Source of the DNA: Clostridiales bacterium
Lineage (GTDB): Bacteria > Bacillota > Clostridia > TANB77 > SIG350
Reading direction: 5' to 3'
NCBI GenBank assembly: GCA_015056545.1
Contig: SVGE01000007.1
Span: 1 to 64,000, forward strand
DNA: 64,000 nt
In this document: positions 1-6,004 of the stretch, piece after piece
Layout of the letters: each line of letters begins with the position of its first letter
How positions within the stretch are numbered: position 1 is the stretch's first letter
Program-made: the position numbers and the translations under genes
Notes under the pieces: model-generated
Told to the model about the DNA's origin: nothing
The model's input: only the letters and a program-made list of their open reading frames with translations
The model's database searches: none

Positions 1-2
1 AT

Positions 3-605
3 TTAAGTTTATGTAATTACCCAAGAAGAAATTTAAAACATTATGAAGGAGAAAGTATTTATATTACTGGAAACACAACAACACTAAAAATCTATAATAA
101 AAGAAAAGAATTTGAAAAAAATGATTTATCAAAATTGAAAAATTCCTCTTTTGATATTGCATCACACTTAAATACAATAAAAGGTTATATAAGATTCGAA
201 TGTGAAATAAAAAAAAGAAAATTAAAATATATTTATAATAAAAATTATATTAGAGTAACTAATTGTAATTACAATGATTTAAAAAAAATATGGTATCAAG
301 AATTTAATAAGTTTTTTAAACATATTGAAAATGATTTAACTATTGTTAATGAAAGAGAACAAGTAAAAAATAGATTATTTTCTACATTCTCAAAAATAAG
401 AGCAAGAAATTTATATAACTTTTATTTATCCATAATAATTGAAGGTTTACAAAATATTAAAACGACAATAAGTAAAAGTGCATACTATAAAAATCTTGCA
501 GATTTAAAGAAAGCAAATATTGATTTTTCGCAGAAAAAAGAAAATTATAACAACGATGATAATATAATTAATTTTAACCCTTTTGAAGAAAAAGAAATAT
601 TATAA
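3..605 (+). CDS. Phage/plasmid replication initiator (gene II/X, CRI-like), 5' end outside window
   Basis: The frame is open from base 3, so the N-terminus lies left of the window; 200 C-terminal residues are visible. Two segments resemble the gene II/X (CRI) rolling-circle initiators of filamentous phages and related plasmids: 'LKIYNKRKEFEK', and 'GYIRFECEIKKRKLK' about 25 residues later. The C-terminal part is Lys/Asn-rich and contains 'SAYYKNLADLKKANIDF', like the end of that family. Catalytic residues would be in the missing part. It is followed at 26 bp by a small ORF and then by HTH regulators, as in an integrated phage or plasmid. Family assignment is from memory of motifs. Confidence 0.7.
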   Translation, partial: LSLCNYPRRNLKHYEGESIYITGNTTTLKIYNKRKEFEKNDLSKLKNSSFDIASHLNTIKGYIRFECEIKKRKLKYIYNKNYIRVTNCNYNDLKKIWYQEFNKFFKHIENDLTIVNEREQVKNRLFSTFSKIRARNLYNFYLSIIIEGLQNIKTTISKSAYYKNLADLKKANIDFSQKKENYNNDDNIINFNPFEEKEIL

Positions 606-631
606 AATATAGAAAGGAGATTGCTTGATAT

Positions 632-766
632 ATGGATTTAAGTAAAGAACAAATACAAAAAATAAGCTCTTCTATATCGTTAACTGATATTAAAACATAT
701 ATCAGCAATCATATAAAAGAGTTTAATGAATATTTAGAAAATGAAAATAAGGGATTTCAATATTAA
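632..766 (+). CDS. Small hypothetical protein (44 aa) downstream of rep
   Basis: ATG at 632 follows a good ribosome binding site (GAAAGGAG, about 612-619). The product begins MDLSKEQIQKISSSISLTD and ends NKGFQY; it is charged, probably helical and soluble, with no membrane segment. It lies 26 bp after the rep-like gene on the same strand, so the two are probably co-transcribed. I do not recognise the family. Small proteins at this position in filamentous-phage-like elements can be regulators or DNA-binding proteins, but nothing in the sequence proves this. Confidence 0.55.
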   Translation: MDLSKEQIQKISSSISLTDIKTYISNHIKEFNEYLENENKGFQY

Positions 767-771
767 TTTCC

Positions 772-1017
772 TTATTTTTTATTTGGCACATATTCTATTA
801 TATCTATTATTGAACAATTTAAGTAATCGCATATTCTAGCTAGAACAATTATATCTATTCTAACTAAATTTCCCGTAAATAATCTTTGTAATACTTTAAA
901 ATCAGTATTTGTATCTCTCATTAATTTATTTTTACTTATATTTTTCTCTTCTAATATTTTTTCTAACTTAAATAAATAATATCCATTTTCTATAATAAGT
1001 TTATGTTCTTTACCCAT
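772..1017 (-). CDS. Small HTH (Cro/CI-type) transcriptional regulator
   Basis: An 81-residue protein almost entirely occupied by one helix-turn-helix domain of the compact XRE type: 'LEKILEEKNISKNKLMRDTNTDFKVLQRLFTGN' gives helices 1-3 and 'IDIIVLARICDYLNCSIIDII' helices 4-5. There is no sensor domain. It is divergent from the 61-aa HTH gene at 1117, with a 99-bp region between them holding a promoter and palindrome. It converges with the 44-aa ORF ending at 766. A similar divergent pair recurs at 50974-51498. Likely an autoregulatory switch protein; target unknown. Confidence 0.75.
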   Translation of the reverse strand: MGKEHKLIIENGYYLFKLEKILEEKNISKNKLMRDTNTDFKVLQRLFTGNLVRIDIIVLARICDYLNCSIIDIIEYVPNKK

Positions 1018-1060
1018 AAATTAACACCTCACACATATATTTTATATTTATACTGTCCTC

Positions 1061-1089
1061 TTGACTATTGGTTATATAACCAGTATACT
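1061..1089 (+). promoter_or_regulatory. Promoter with palindromic operator in its spacer
   Basis: TTGACT (1061-1066), a 17-bp spacer and TATACT (1084-1089) make a good sigma-70 type promoter for the HTH gene at 1117. The spacer contains the perfect 14-bp palindrome TGGTTATATAACCA (1069-1082), and outer arms ATACTG/CAGTAT flank it more widely. A repressor bound there would block RNA polymerase. The obvious candidates are the two HTH proteins encoded on either side. Confidence 0.6.
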
Positions 1090-1116
1090 TATTATATAAG
1101 AAAGGAGTTGTAATTT

Positions 1117-1302
1117 ATGAATAATATAAAAAAATTTAGATTAGAAAAAAATATAACTTTGAAACAATTAGCTCTTATCACTAATATATCTATGGGTTAT
1201 TTATCTCATCTTGAAAATGGTACTAGAAAAAATCCTTCTTATGCAATAATGAAAAAAATTGCAATTGCATTTGATAAAGATATTTCATTAATATTTCCCT
1301 AA
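1117..1302 (+). CDS. XRE-family HTH regulator (61 aa)
   Basis: A minimal Cro/CI-type HTH protein: 'LKQLALITNISMGYLSHLENG' is helix 2-turn-helix 3, followed by 'RKNPSYAIMKKIAIAFDKDIS'. The start is fixed by GAAAGGAG upstream. The protein at 51313 has the same length and about 38 of 61 identical residues by eye, and also sits opposite a divergent HTH gene, so the two loci look like duplicated regulatory cassettes. Most likely a repressor of its own promoter and of the neighbouring element. Confidence 0.8.
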   Translation: MNNIKKFRLEKNITLKQLALITNISMGYLSHLENGTRKNPSYAIMKKIAIAFDKDISLIFP

Positions 1303-1350
1303 AATATGAAAAGAGAAGCAAAGAAATTTTCTGCTTCTCTTTTCATATTT
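1302..1350 (+). terminator. Terminator after the HTH gene
   Basis: A 19-bp perfect inverted repeat (1302-1320 with 1332-1350, 11-nt loop) starts at the last base of the stop codon. The downstream strand is only moderately T-rich, but the stem is long. Confidence 0.65.
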
Positions 1351-1405
1351 GTATATTTATTGCAAATCCTCCAACAAAATATACAAAGTTCGTTTTATGC
1401 TCGGT

Positions 1406-1480
1406 TGGTAGCACATACGAGAATCGAACTCGTGTCTCAGCCTTGAGAGGGCCACGTCTTAACCACTTGACTAATGTGCC
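1406..1480 (-). tRNA. tRNA-Glu (anticodon CUC)
   Basis: On the minus strand a 75-nt cloverleaf can be folded: acceptor GGCACAT/ATGTGCT (one G-U), D-arm with GTC/GAC, anticodon stem TGGCC/GGCTG (two wobbles), loop CTCTCAA with anticodon CUC, and T-arm ACGAG-TTCGATT-CTCGT, with CCA encoded. The overall sequence matches bacterial tRNA-Glu. The usual isoacceptor has UUC; CUC reads only GAG, so this is probably a second Glu tRNA. Its 3' end faces the rep/HTH region, the usual position of an integrated element. Confidence 0.9.
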
Positions 1481-1582
1481 ATGTAGATATATTTTAGCAC
1501 CAAATATTTCTTTTTTCAATAGTTTTGTTTACATTTTATTAATTATTATATATAATCAAATTATAATTAGTAGGAGGTTATT

Positions 1583-3304
1583 ATGAATACATATTATATA
1601 GCTTTAAATGATTGTAAATATATAAACAAATTATTAAATTCATTAATCCTAAATATTGATGAAAAATATATAATAGATAACGCACTAGATAAGCAAAAAA
1701 TTGAAGATTTGTTTAAAGTACTCTTAAAAAATATTACCTTATATATGTGTGCTATAGATAGAAATTCATCACGTACAGATTTGCAGTTTTTACTTGAAAG
1801 TGCAAATTTTTGGGCAACTGAATATTATGATCAAAATATAATTTTTGATATATTATCTAAAACCCTTACTGATGTAAGATATAATGAAAAAGATTCTACA
1901 CAAGAATTCAATAAAACATATGGAATAATTAATAACACCCCTGGTATAATATGGTCTATCATATTTGATTTAGTAGATAATTCATCTAATTCTACATTAT
2001 CTTTAAGAATTCTAGTTGTAATATATTCTTTAATTGAACATTATTTAACTACTTTAATGTCATTAGATGAACAAATATCATATTCAGAAAAAACTTTTAT
2101 TATGCAATATACTAAAAACATAAGAGAAGCTTTAATTAATAGATGGCCTGAATATTTATCTAATTTTGATTTTAACAAAATACTAACTGAAATTAATAGG
2201 TTGTATTCAAAAAATAATAAACCAAATGCGTATTTAAAATCTAATGTATTAGATTCAATATATGTTAATTTTATTAATAATTCAAATTTATTAATAAAAC
2301 ACCTCCCTTTTGATAATAGTGAAAAGGTTCAAGAATTAGATGATGAAACTATAGGGCATATAAAAAATGATACTATTGAATATATCTCTAATAATAAAAA
2401 CAGTGTTACAAAACCTTTAAATAATAATTACGTACAAGCACAATTACCTAAAACACCTTCTAAACCAAAAGAAGAAGTTATTGTTAAAGAAACATTAGAA
2501 GAACTTTTAGCTGAATTAAATGAATTAATTGGCTTAGAAAATATTAAAAAAGATATTAATGATATGGTTAATTTAATTAAAATACGCAATATGAGAAAAG
2601 AAAATAATCTGCCTGTAACAGATATGTCTTTTCACTTAGTCTTCACTGGTAATCCAGGAACAGGTAAAACTACAATTGCTAGATTAATTTCTAAAATATA
2701 TAACAAACTAGGTGTTCTTTCAAAAGGACAATTAGTTGAAGTAGACCGTTCTGGACTTATCGCTGGATATGTTGGACAAACAGCAATTAAAGTTAAAGAA
2801 AAAGTTGATGAAGCAATGGGTGGTGTATTATTTATAGATGAAGCATATACTCTGACTCAACAAGACGGAGAAAATGATTTTGCTGAAGAAGCTGTTGCTA
2901 CACTTTTAAAATATATGGAAGATTACAGAAATGACTTAGTTGTTATAGTTGCTGGTTATACTGATTTAATGAAAGAATTTATAGCTTCAAATCCTGGTCT
3001 TAAATCTAGATTTAACAAGTATTTAGAATTTAAAGACTATACTATTGAACAATTAAAAGATATTTTCTTACTTCAATGTAAAAAAAATCAGTTTACTCTT
3101 GATGAGAATTTACATAAGAATTTAAAAGAAAATATTCAAAAACAACTAGATAAAAACATAGATACTTTTGGAAATGCTCGTGGAGTTAGAAACTACTTTG
3201 AAAAAGTATTAATTAATCAGGCAAATAGATTAACAGCTGAAAATCCGGAATCAATTTCTGTAGAAAAATTAAAGGAAATAACTGATAAAGATTTAATTAT
3301 TTAA
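1583..3304 (+). CDS. AAA+ ATPase of the SpoVK/CbbX family
   Basis: A 573-residue protein. The first ~290 residues are a low-complexity helical region that I do not recognise. Residues ~300-573 form a CbbX/SpoVK-type AAA module: Walker A 'GNPGTGKTT', 'RSGLIAGYVGQTA', Walker B 'GVLFIDEAYTL', then 'VIVAGY', an arginine-finger region 'NPGLKSRF', and the C-terminal lid with 'FGNARGVRNYFE'. SpoVK acts in spore maturation in Bacillus, while other members are remodelling ATPases, so the function here is inferred only from family. Start chosen at the GTAGGAGG site. It stands alone and is followed by two terminators. Confidence 0.8.
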   Translation: MNTYYIALNDCKYINKLLNSLILNIDEKYIIDNALDKQKIEDLFKVLLKNITLYMCAIDRNSSRTDLQFLLESANFWATEYYDQNIIFDILSKTLTDVRYNEKDSTQEFNKTYGIINNTPGIIWSIIFDLVDNSSNSTLSLRILVVIYSLIEHYLTTLMSLDEQISYSEKTFIMQYTKNIREALINRWPEYLSNFDFNKILTEINRLYSKNNKPNAYLKSNVLDSIYVNFINNSNLLIKHLPFDNSEKVQELDDETIGHIKNDTIEYISNNKNSVTKPLNNNYVQAQLPKTPSKPKEEVIVKETLEELLAELNELIGLENIKKDINDMVNLIKIRNMRKENNLPVTDMSFHLVFTGNPGTGKTTIARLISKIYNKLGVLSKGQLVEVDRSGLIAGYVGQTAIKVKEKVDEAMGGVLFIDEAYTLTQQDGENDFAEEAVATLLKYMEDYRNDLVVIVAGYTDLMKEFIASNPGLKSRFNKYLEFKDYTIEQLKDIFLLQCKKNQFTLDENLHKNLKENIQKQLDKNIDTFGNARGVRNYFEKVLINQANRLTAENPESISVEKLKEITDKDLII

Positions 3305-3309
3305 AACAT

Positions 3310-3375
3310 GTCTTGCAAAAATTTGCAAGACTTTTTATTCTTTCTAAAAGACTTATTTAATTTAATAAGTCTTTT
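3310..3375 (+). terminator. Tandem terminators after the AAA ATPase
   Basis: Two hairpins in a row: GTCTTGCAAA/TTTGCAAGAC (3310-3331, followed by five T) and AAAAGACTTATT/AATAAGTCTTTTT (3346-3375). They separate the ATPase from the Cys-rich peptide genes. Confidence 0.8.
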
Positions 3376-3460
3376 TCTGCTAATATTTATATATATACAA
3401 GCACAATTTTATTTTTTTAGAATAATATATAGCATAATATTACTTAAAGGAGGAATTAAA

Positions 3461-3592
3461 ATGTTCAATGGATTTGGTAATGATACAGTTTTATGGTTCG
3501 TAATACTATTTTTACTACTATTTTGGAATAATGGTTGGAATAATGGAGGTAACTGCTGTAACAATTGTGGAAACAATTGTGGATGCTGTTAA
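3461..3592 (+). CDS. Tiny Cys/Asn/Gly-rich membrane peptide (43 aa)
   Basis: ATG at 3461 follows AAAGGAGG with ideal spacing; an upstream in-frame ATG at 3308 lies in the terminators and is not used. The peptide has one hydrophobic segment ('VLWFVILFLLLFW') followed by a tail rich in Asn, Gly and Cys ('GGNCCNNCGNNCGCC'), with seven cysteines in the last fifteen residues. It is adjacent to a second peptide with similar composition at 3620. Short Gly/Cys-rich hydrophobic peptides of this kind occur among spore or envelope proteins of Bacillota, but I cannot name a family. Confidence 0.7.
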   Translation: MFNGFGNDTVLWFVILFLLLFWNNGWNNGGNCCNNCGNNCGCC

Positions 3593-3619
3593 TAATATGT
3601 TGAAAGGAGGTTTTTCTTT

Positions 3620-3769
3620 ATGTCAGATCAAAGATGTTGTGGCGGATGCGGCGGATGTGGAAGCTTCGGTGGCTGTGAATGGATTTGGATCATTATATTA
3701 ATAGTAATAATCTGCTGTTGCTGTGGTAATAGTGGATTTGGTAACTGTGGATGTGGTGGATGCTGCTAA
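3620..3769 (+). CDS. Tiny Cys/Gly-rich membrane peptide (49 aa)
   Basis: ATG at 3620, nine bases after a strong GAAAGGAGG site. The peptide has Cys/Gly clusters on both sides of a single hydrophobic segment: an N-terminal 'CCGGCGGCGSFGGC', the membrane stretch 'EWIWIIILIVIICCCC', then a tail 'GNCGCGGCC'. Sixteen of 49 residues are Cys. It lies 27 bp after the 43-aa peptide and shares its terminator at 3782-3809, so the two form a small operon. A metal-binding, disulfide-linked or spore-coat role is conceivable; the sequence does not decide between them. Confidence 0.7.
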   Translation: MSDQRCCGGCGGCGSFGGCEWIWIIILIVIICCCCGNSGFGNCGCGGCC

Positions 3770-3781
3770 ATAATACACATA

Positions 3782-3809
3782 AAGAGGTACTTCTTTTAAA
3801 GTACCTCTT
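3782..3809. terminator. Bidirectional terminator
   Basis: AAGAGGTACTT (3782-3792) pairs with AAGTACCTCTT (3799-3809). It serves the Cys-rich peptide operon on the plus strand and probably also the cdaA operon converging from the right. Confidence 0.75.
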
Positions 3810-3823
3810 CTATTTATATAAAA

Positions 3824-4327
3824 TTATTCACTTAATTGTATAATGTTTCTTCTCATTTCTAATTCATATCTTTTTTCTCTAAATTCATCACATAATAAAT
3901 ATTGTGGATTTTGATTATTTCCATCAAGATTATTAAAATTATGAAATGTTGAATATAAAGCTTGTGTATTAACACCATTAACTTGCAAATTAACATCTGT
4001 TTCATCATAGTCTAATGGATCATAAAGCAGTATTTGTATTAAATCACCTGGTTTAAAGCCAGCTATTGTTTTATTATCCATTTTTTGAATAATTATTGCA
4101 TATCCTAATTTATTTTCTAATAAATCTATAACTTTTTCAATTACTTCTATGCTTAAATATTGATATGGAAGGTATGATGAATCTAAATTAATATGTTTTT
4201 GATTCAATATTCCATAATACCTAATTAAATCATTAAAAAATTTCTCTATACATTTTTCTATTATATTATATGACATTTGCACAGTCTTTTTATTTAATTG
4301 CCTAATATTATCTACAGATAATAACAT
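3824..4327 (-). CDS. Conserved-looking protein of unknown function, cdaA operon
   Basis: A 167-residue soluble protein with no recognisable domain or membrane segment. The N-terminal half looks helical; the middle ('YAIIIQKMDNKTIAGFKPGDLIQILLYDP') looks like beta strands. It starts 9 bp downstream of cdaA on the same strand and is followed by a terminator, so it is the last gene of the cdaA transcript. In most Bacillota this slot is taken by the CdaA regulator CdaR (YbbR repeats) and glmM; this protein has neither a membrane anchor nor YbbR-like features. A link to c-di-AMP signalling is inference from position only. Confidence 0.7.
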   Translation of the reverse strand: MLLSVDNIRQLNKKTVQMSYNIIEKCIEKFFNDLIRYYGILNQKHINLDSSYLPYQYLSIEVIEKVIDLLENKLGYAIIIQKMDNKTIAGFKPGDLIQILLYDPLDYDETDVNLQVNGVNTQALYSTFHNFNNLDGNNQNPQYLLCDEFREKRYELEMRRNIIQLSE

Positions 4328-4336
4328 TTTATCCCT

Positions 4337-5188
4337 CTAATTTTCAATCTCTTTTAATAGTTCTCTTCTTAAGAATTTATTTAATTGATCAGAATCTAGA
4401 TTTGTAGATATCTTTCCATTCATAGCTAAAGATATTTTTCCTGTTTCTTCTGATACAATTACTGATATACAGTCTGTTAATTCACTAATACCTATACCAG
4501 CTCTATGTCTTGTTCCAAATTCAGATTTTAAATCTGTTCTTTTTGTTAATGGCAAAATACATGCTGCTGATTTAATTTTTTCACCTCTTACGACAACTGC
4601 TCCATCATGAAGTGGTGTATTTGGTTCAAATATATTAATTATTAATTCTTGTGATAATTCTCCATCTATCTTAATACCTGTTTTTTCATAATCTCCTAAA
4701 TTTGTGTTTCTTTCTAATATTATTAATGCACCTATATTTTTTCTAGATAGGAAATTACAACTTTCAACTATATTATTGATTATTTTATCATTTAATGTTT
4801 CTTCTTTTTGTATTTTAAATAATTTTCTAAAACGTTGATTTCCTATATCTCCTAATGCTCTACGTATTTCTGGTTGGAAAATTACAATTATTAAAAGCAC
4901 ACCATATGTCATTATAGATTTTAATAAGAAATTTAAAATATATAAATCTAACCAACCACTAATTAAAGTGGCACCTATTAAAATAAATATTCCTTTTAAT
5001 AATTGAATTGCATTAGTATCTTTTATTATGTTATATATTTTTTTAGCTAAATATATAACTATAAGTAAATCTACGCATAAAATTAAAATATTAAATATAT
5101 CACTTTTTAACCATTCAATATAGTTTTGTATATTTTCAACAAAAACTTCATTCAATATAGTTTGAAATTTTTCCATATTTTTCTCCAT
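4337..5188 (-). CDS. cdaA: Diadenylate cyclase CdaA
   Basis: Makes cyclic di-AMP from two ATP at the membrane; this messenger controls potassium and osmolyte transport and cell-wall homeostasis in Bacillota. The protein (283 aa) has three hydrophobic segments in its first ~110 residues, then a DAC domain with 'ALIILER', the catalytic 'LHDGAVVV' (about residue 195) and 'FGTRHRAGIGIS' (about 225), as in CdaA/YbbP. Length is normal. It lies 5 bp downstream of a 35-aa membrane peptide and 9 bp upstream of an unknown 167-aa gene. The usual partners cdaR and glmM are absent from this operon. Confidence 0.93.
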   Translation of the reverse strand: MEKNMEKFQTILNEVFVENIQNYIEWLKSDIFNILILCVDLLIVIYLAKKIYNIIKDTNAIQLLKGIFILIGATLISGWLDLYILNFLLKSIMTYGVLLIIVIFQPEIRRALGDIGNQRFRKLFKIQKEETLNDKIINNIVESCNFLSRKNIGALIILERNTNLGDYEKTGIKIDGELSQELIINIFEPNTPLHDGAVVVRGEKIKSAACILPLTKRTDLKSEFGTRHRAGIGISELTDCISVIVSEETGKISLAMNGKISTNLDSDQLNKFLRRELLKEIEN

Positions 5189-5193
5189 TCAAA

Positions 5194-5301
5194 TTAATAT
5201 TTCATATATAATGCTATTGATAATACTGTTGGAATTACAAAAATTGCAGCTGCTGTTATAGCTACAACTCTAACTAACATTTTTTTCTTTGCTTCTGACA
5301 T
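5194..5301 (-). CDS. 35-residue single-span membrane peptide leading the cdaA operon
   Basis: ATG at 5301 is preceded by GAGGGGG at good distance. The peptide begins MSEAKKKMLVRVVAIT, has a positively charged N-terminus and one membrane span ('AITAAAIFVIPTVLSIALYM'), and ends five bases before cdaA. A promoter lies about 40 bp upstream. The position makes it the first gene of the cdaA transcript. It might be a small membrane partner of CdaA, or simply a translated leader whose translation couples to cdaA; I cannot distinguish these. Confidence 0.65.
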   Translation of the reverse strand: MSEAKKKMLVRVVAITAAAIFVIPTVLSIALYMKY

Positions 5302-5338
5302 AATTTATACCCCCTCTTTTTATATAAATCACAATAAT

Positions 5339-5366
5339 ATTATACCACCTTTAATCATTTTTTCAA
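5339..5366 (-). promoter_or_regulatory. Promoter of the 35-aa peptide-cdaA operon
   Basis: Read on the minus strand: TTGAAA (5361-5366), 16-bp spacer, TATAAT (5339-5344). A start site near 5332 gives a short leader with the GAGGGGG binding site. Confidence 0.65.
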
Positions 5367-5394
5367 TAAAAAAAATAAAAATTTTTAAAATCTT

Positions 5395-5469
5395 TATAAA
5401 ATAAAAATGCCTAGGTGGCAACGTACTTAACATACGTTTAGCTTTTAGCTACCATCCCTAGGTCTTACT
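5395..5469 (-). ncRNA. Candidate small structured RNA (three-way junction)
   Basis: The minus strand folds into a compact cloverleaf-like structure. P1 is CCUAGG (5457-5462) with CCUAGG (5410-5415), extended by UGG/CCA across a GA bulge; P2 is UAGCU-AAA-AGCUA; P3 is AACGUA-UGUUAAG-UACGUU. One unpaired G joins P3 to P1. The closing stem is followed by C and a U-rich tail (AUUUUUAUUUU), as for an intrinsic terminator. A promoter lies just upstream (5476-5504). I do not recognise it as a known riboswitch or RNA family. It could be an elaborate terminator for the ORF remnant overlapping it. Confidence 0.5.
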
Positions 5470-5564
5470 ATAAATATTTTAACATACATATAATTGTATG
5501 TCAAATATCTTATTACTATTTTATGTATTGAACCACTTTCATCTAAGTATACATATATCTTCAT
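5445..5564 (-). pseudogene. Short ORF resembling the N-terminus of a DUF3800 protein
   Basis: A 39-codon ORF with a good binding site (GAGGAGTG at 5571-5578). It begins MKIYVYLDESGSIHK, close to the conserved start of DUF3800 proteins (an Asp-Glu-Ser-Gly motif near the N-terminus), but then runs 'IVIRYLTYNYMYVKIF' and stops inside the structured RNA. DUF3800 proteins are usually several times longer, so this looks like a truncated remnant. Its distal part also holds the candidate promoter of the small RNA. Alternatively a genuine small peptide gene. Confidence 0.4.
5476..5504 (-). promoter_or_regulatory. Promoter of the candidate small RNA
   Basis: Minus strand: TTGACA (5499-5504), 17-bp spacer, TAAAAT (5476-5481). 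Consensus -35 and correct spacing. Predicted start near 5469, seven bases before the first stem. Confidence 0.6.
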
Positions 5565-5656
5565 TTGTTTCACTCCTCATAATTAATTTTATCATATTTT
5601 AATATAAAACTAAAGAAATATAAAAAAAATATACATTTTTTTCCATTTTAATTCAA

Positions 5657-5686
5657 TAAAAAAAGTGCATACTTATGTACACACTT
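5657..5686 (-). terminator. Terminator of the plsX-acpP transcript
   Basis: Minus-strand hairpin of 10 bp with two wobbles (5677-5686 with 5663-5672, loop ATAA) followed by seven T. It lies just after acpP. Confidence 0.8.
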
Positions 5687-5706
5687 AATTATATATTATT
5701 TTAATC

Positions 5707-5946
5707 TTATTGATGTGCTGCAATGTATTCTACTACATCATTAACAGTTGCAACTTTTTCAGCTTCTGAATCAGGAATTTCTAAATCAAATTCTTCTTCA
5801 ATAGCCATTATTAATTCAACTATGTCTAATGAATCTGCACCTAAATCATCTATGAAAGATGAATTTGTTGTTATAGTATCTTCTTCAACACCTAATTGAT
5901 CTATGATTATTTCTTTAATTTTTGCGAAAATTTCTTCTGAACTCAT
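5707..5946 (-). CDS. acpP: Acyl carrier protein
   Basis: The 79-residue carrier of fatty-acid synthesis. '[18 protein letters not shown]' contains the Ser (DSL motif) that receives 4'-phosphopantetheine, and the protein is acidic and four-helical as expected. It follows plsX by about 60 bp, a common lipid-synthesis pairing, and ends in a strong terminator. Start supported by a GGGGAGGTGG-like site. Confidence 0.95.
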   Translation of the reverse strand: MSSEEIFAKIKEIIIDQLGVEEDTITTNSSFIDDLGADSLDIVELIMAIEEEFDLEIPDSEAEKVATVNDVVEYIAAHQ

Positions 5947-6004
5947 AAGTCCACCTCCCCTTTTTCTATAAAATATTATATGTTAAATAAAATGTCAATA
6001 CATT

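Noticed and set aside
3308-3460. Extended N-terminus of the first Cys-rich peptide
   Set aside because: The upstream ATG lies in terminator hairpins; the real start at 3461 has AAAGGAGG.
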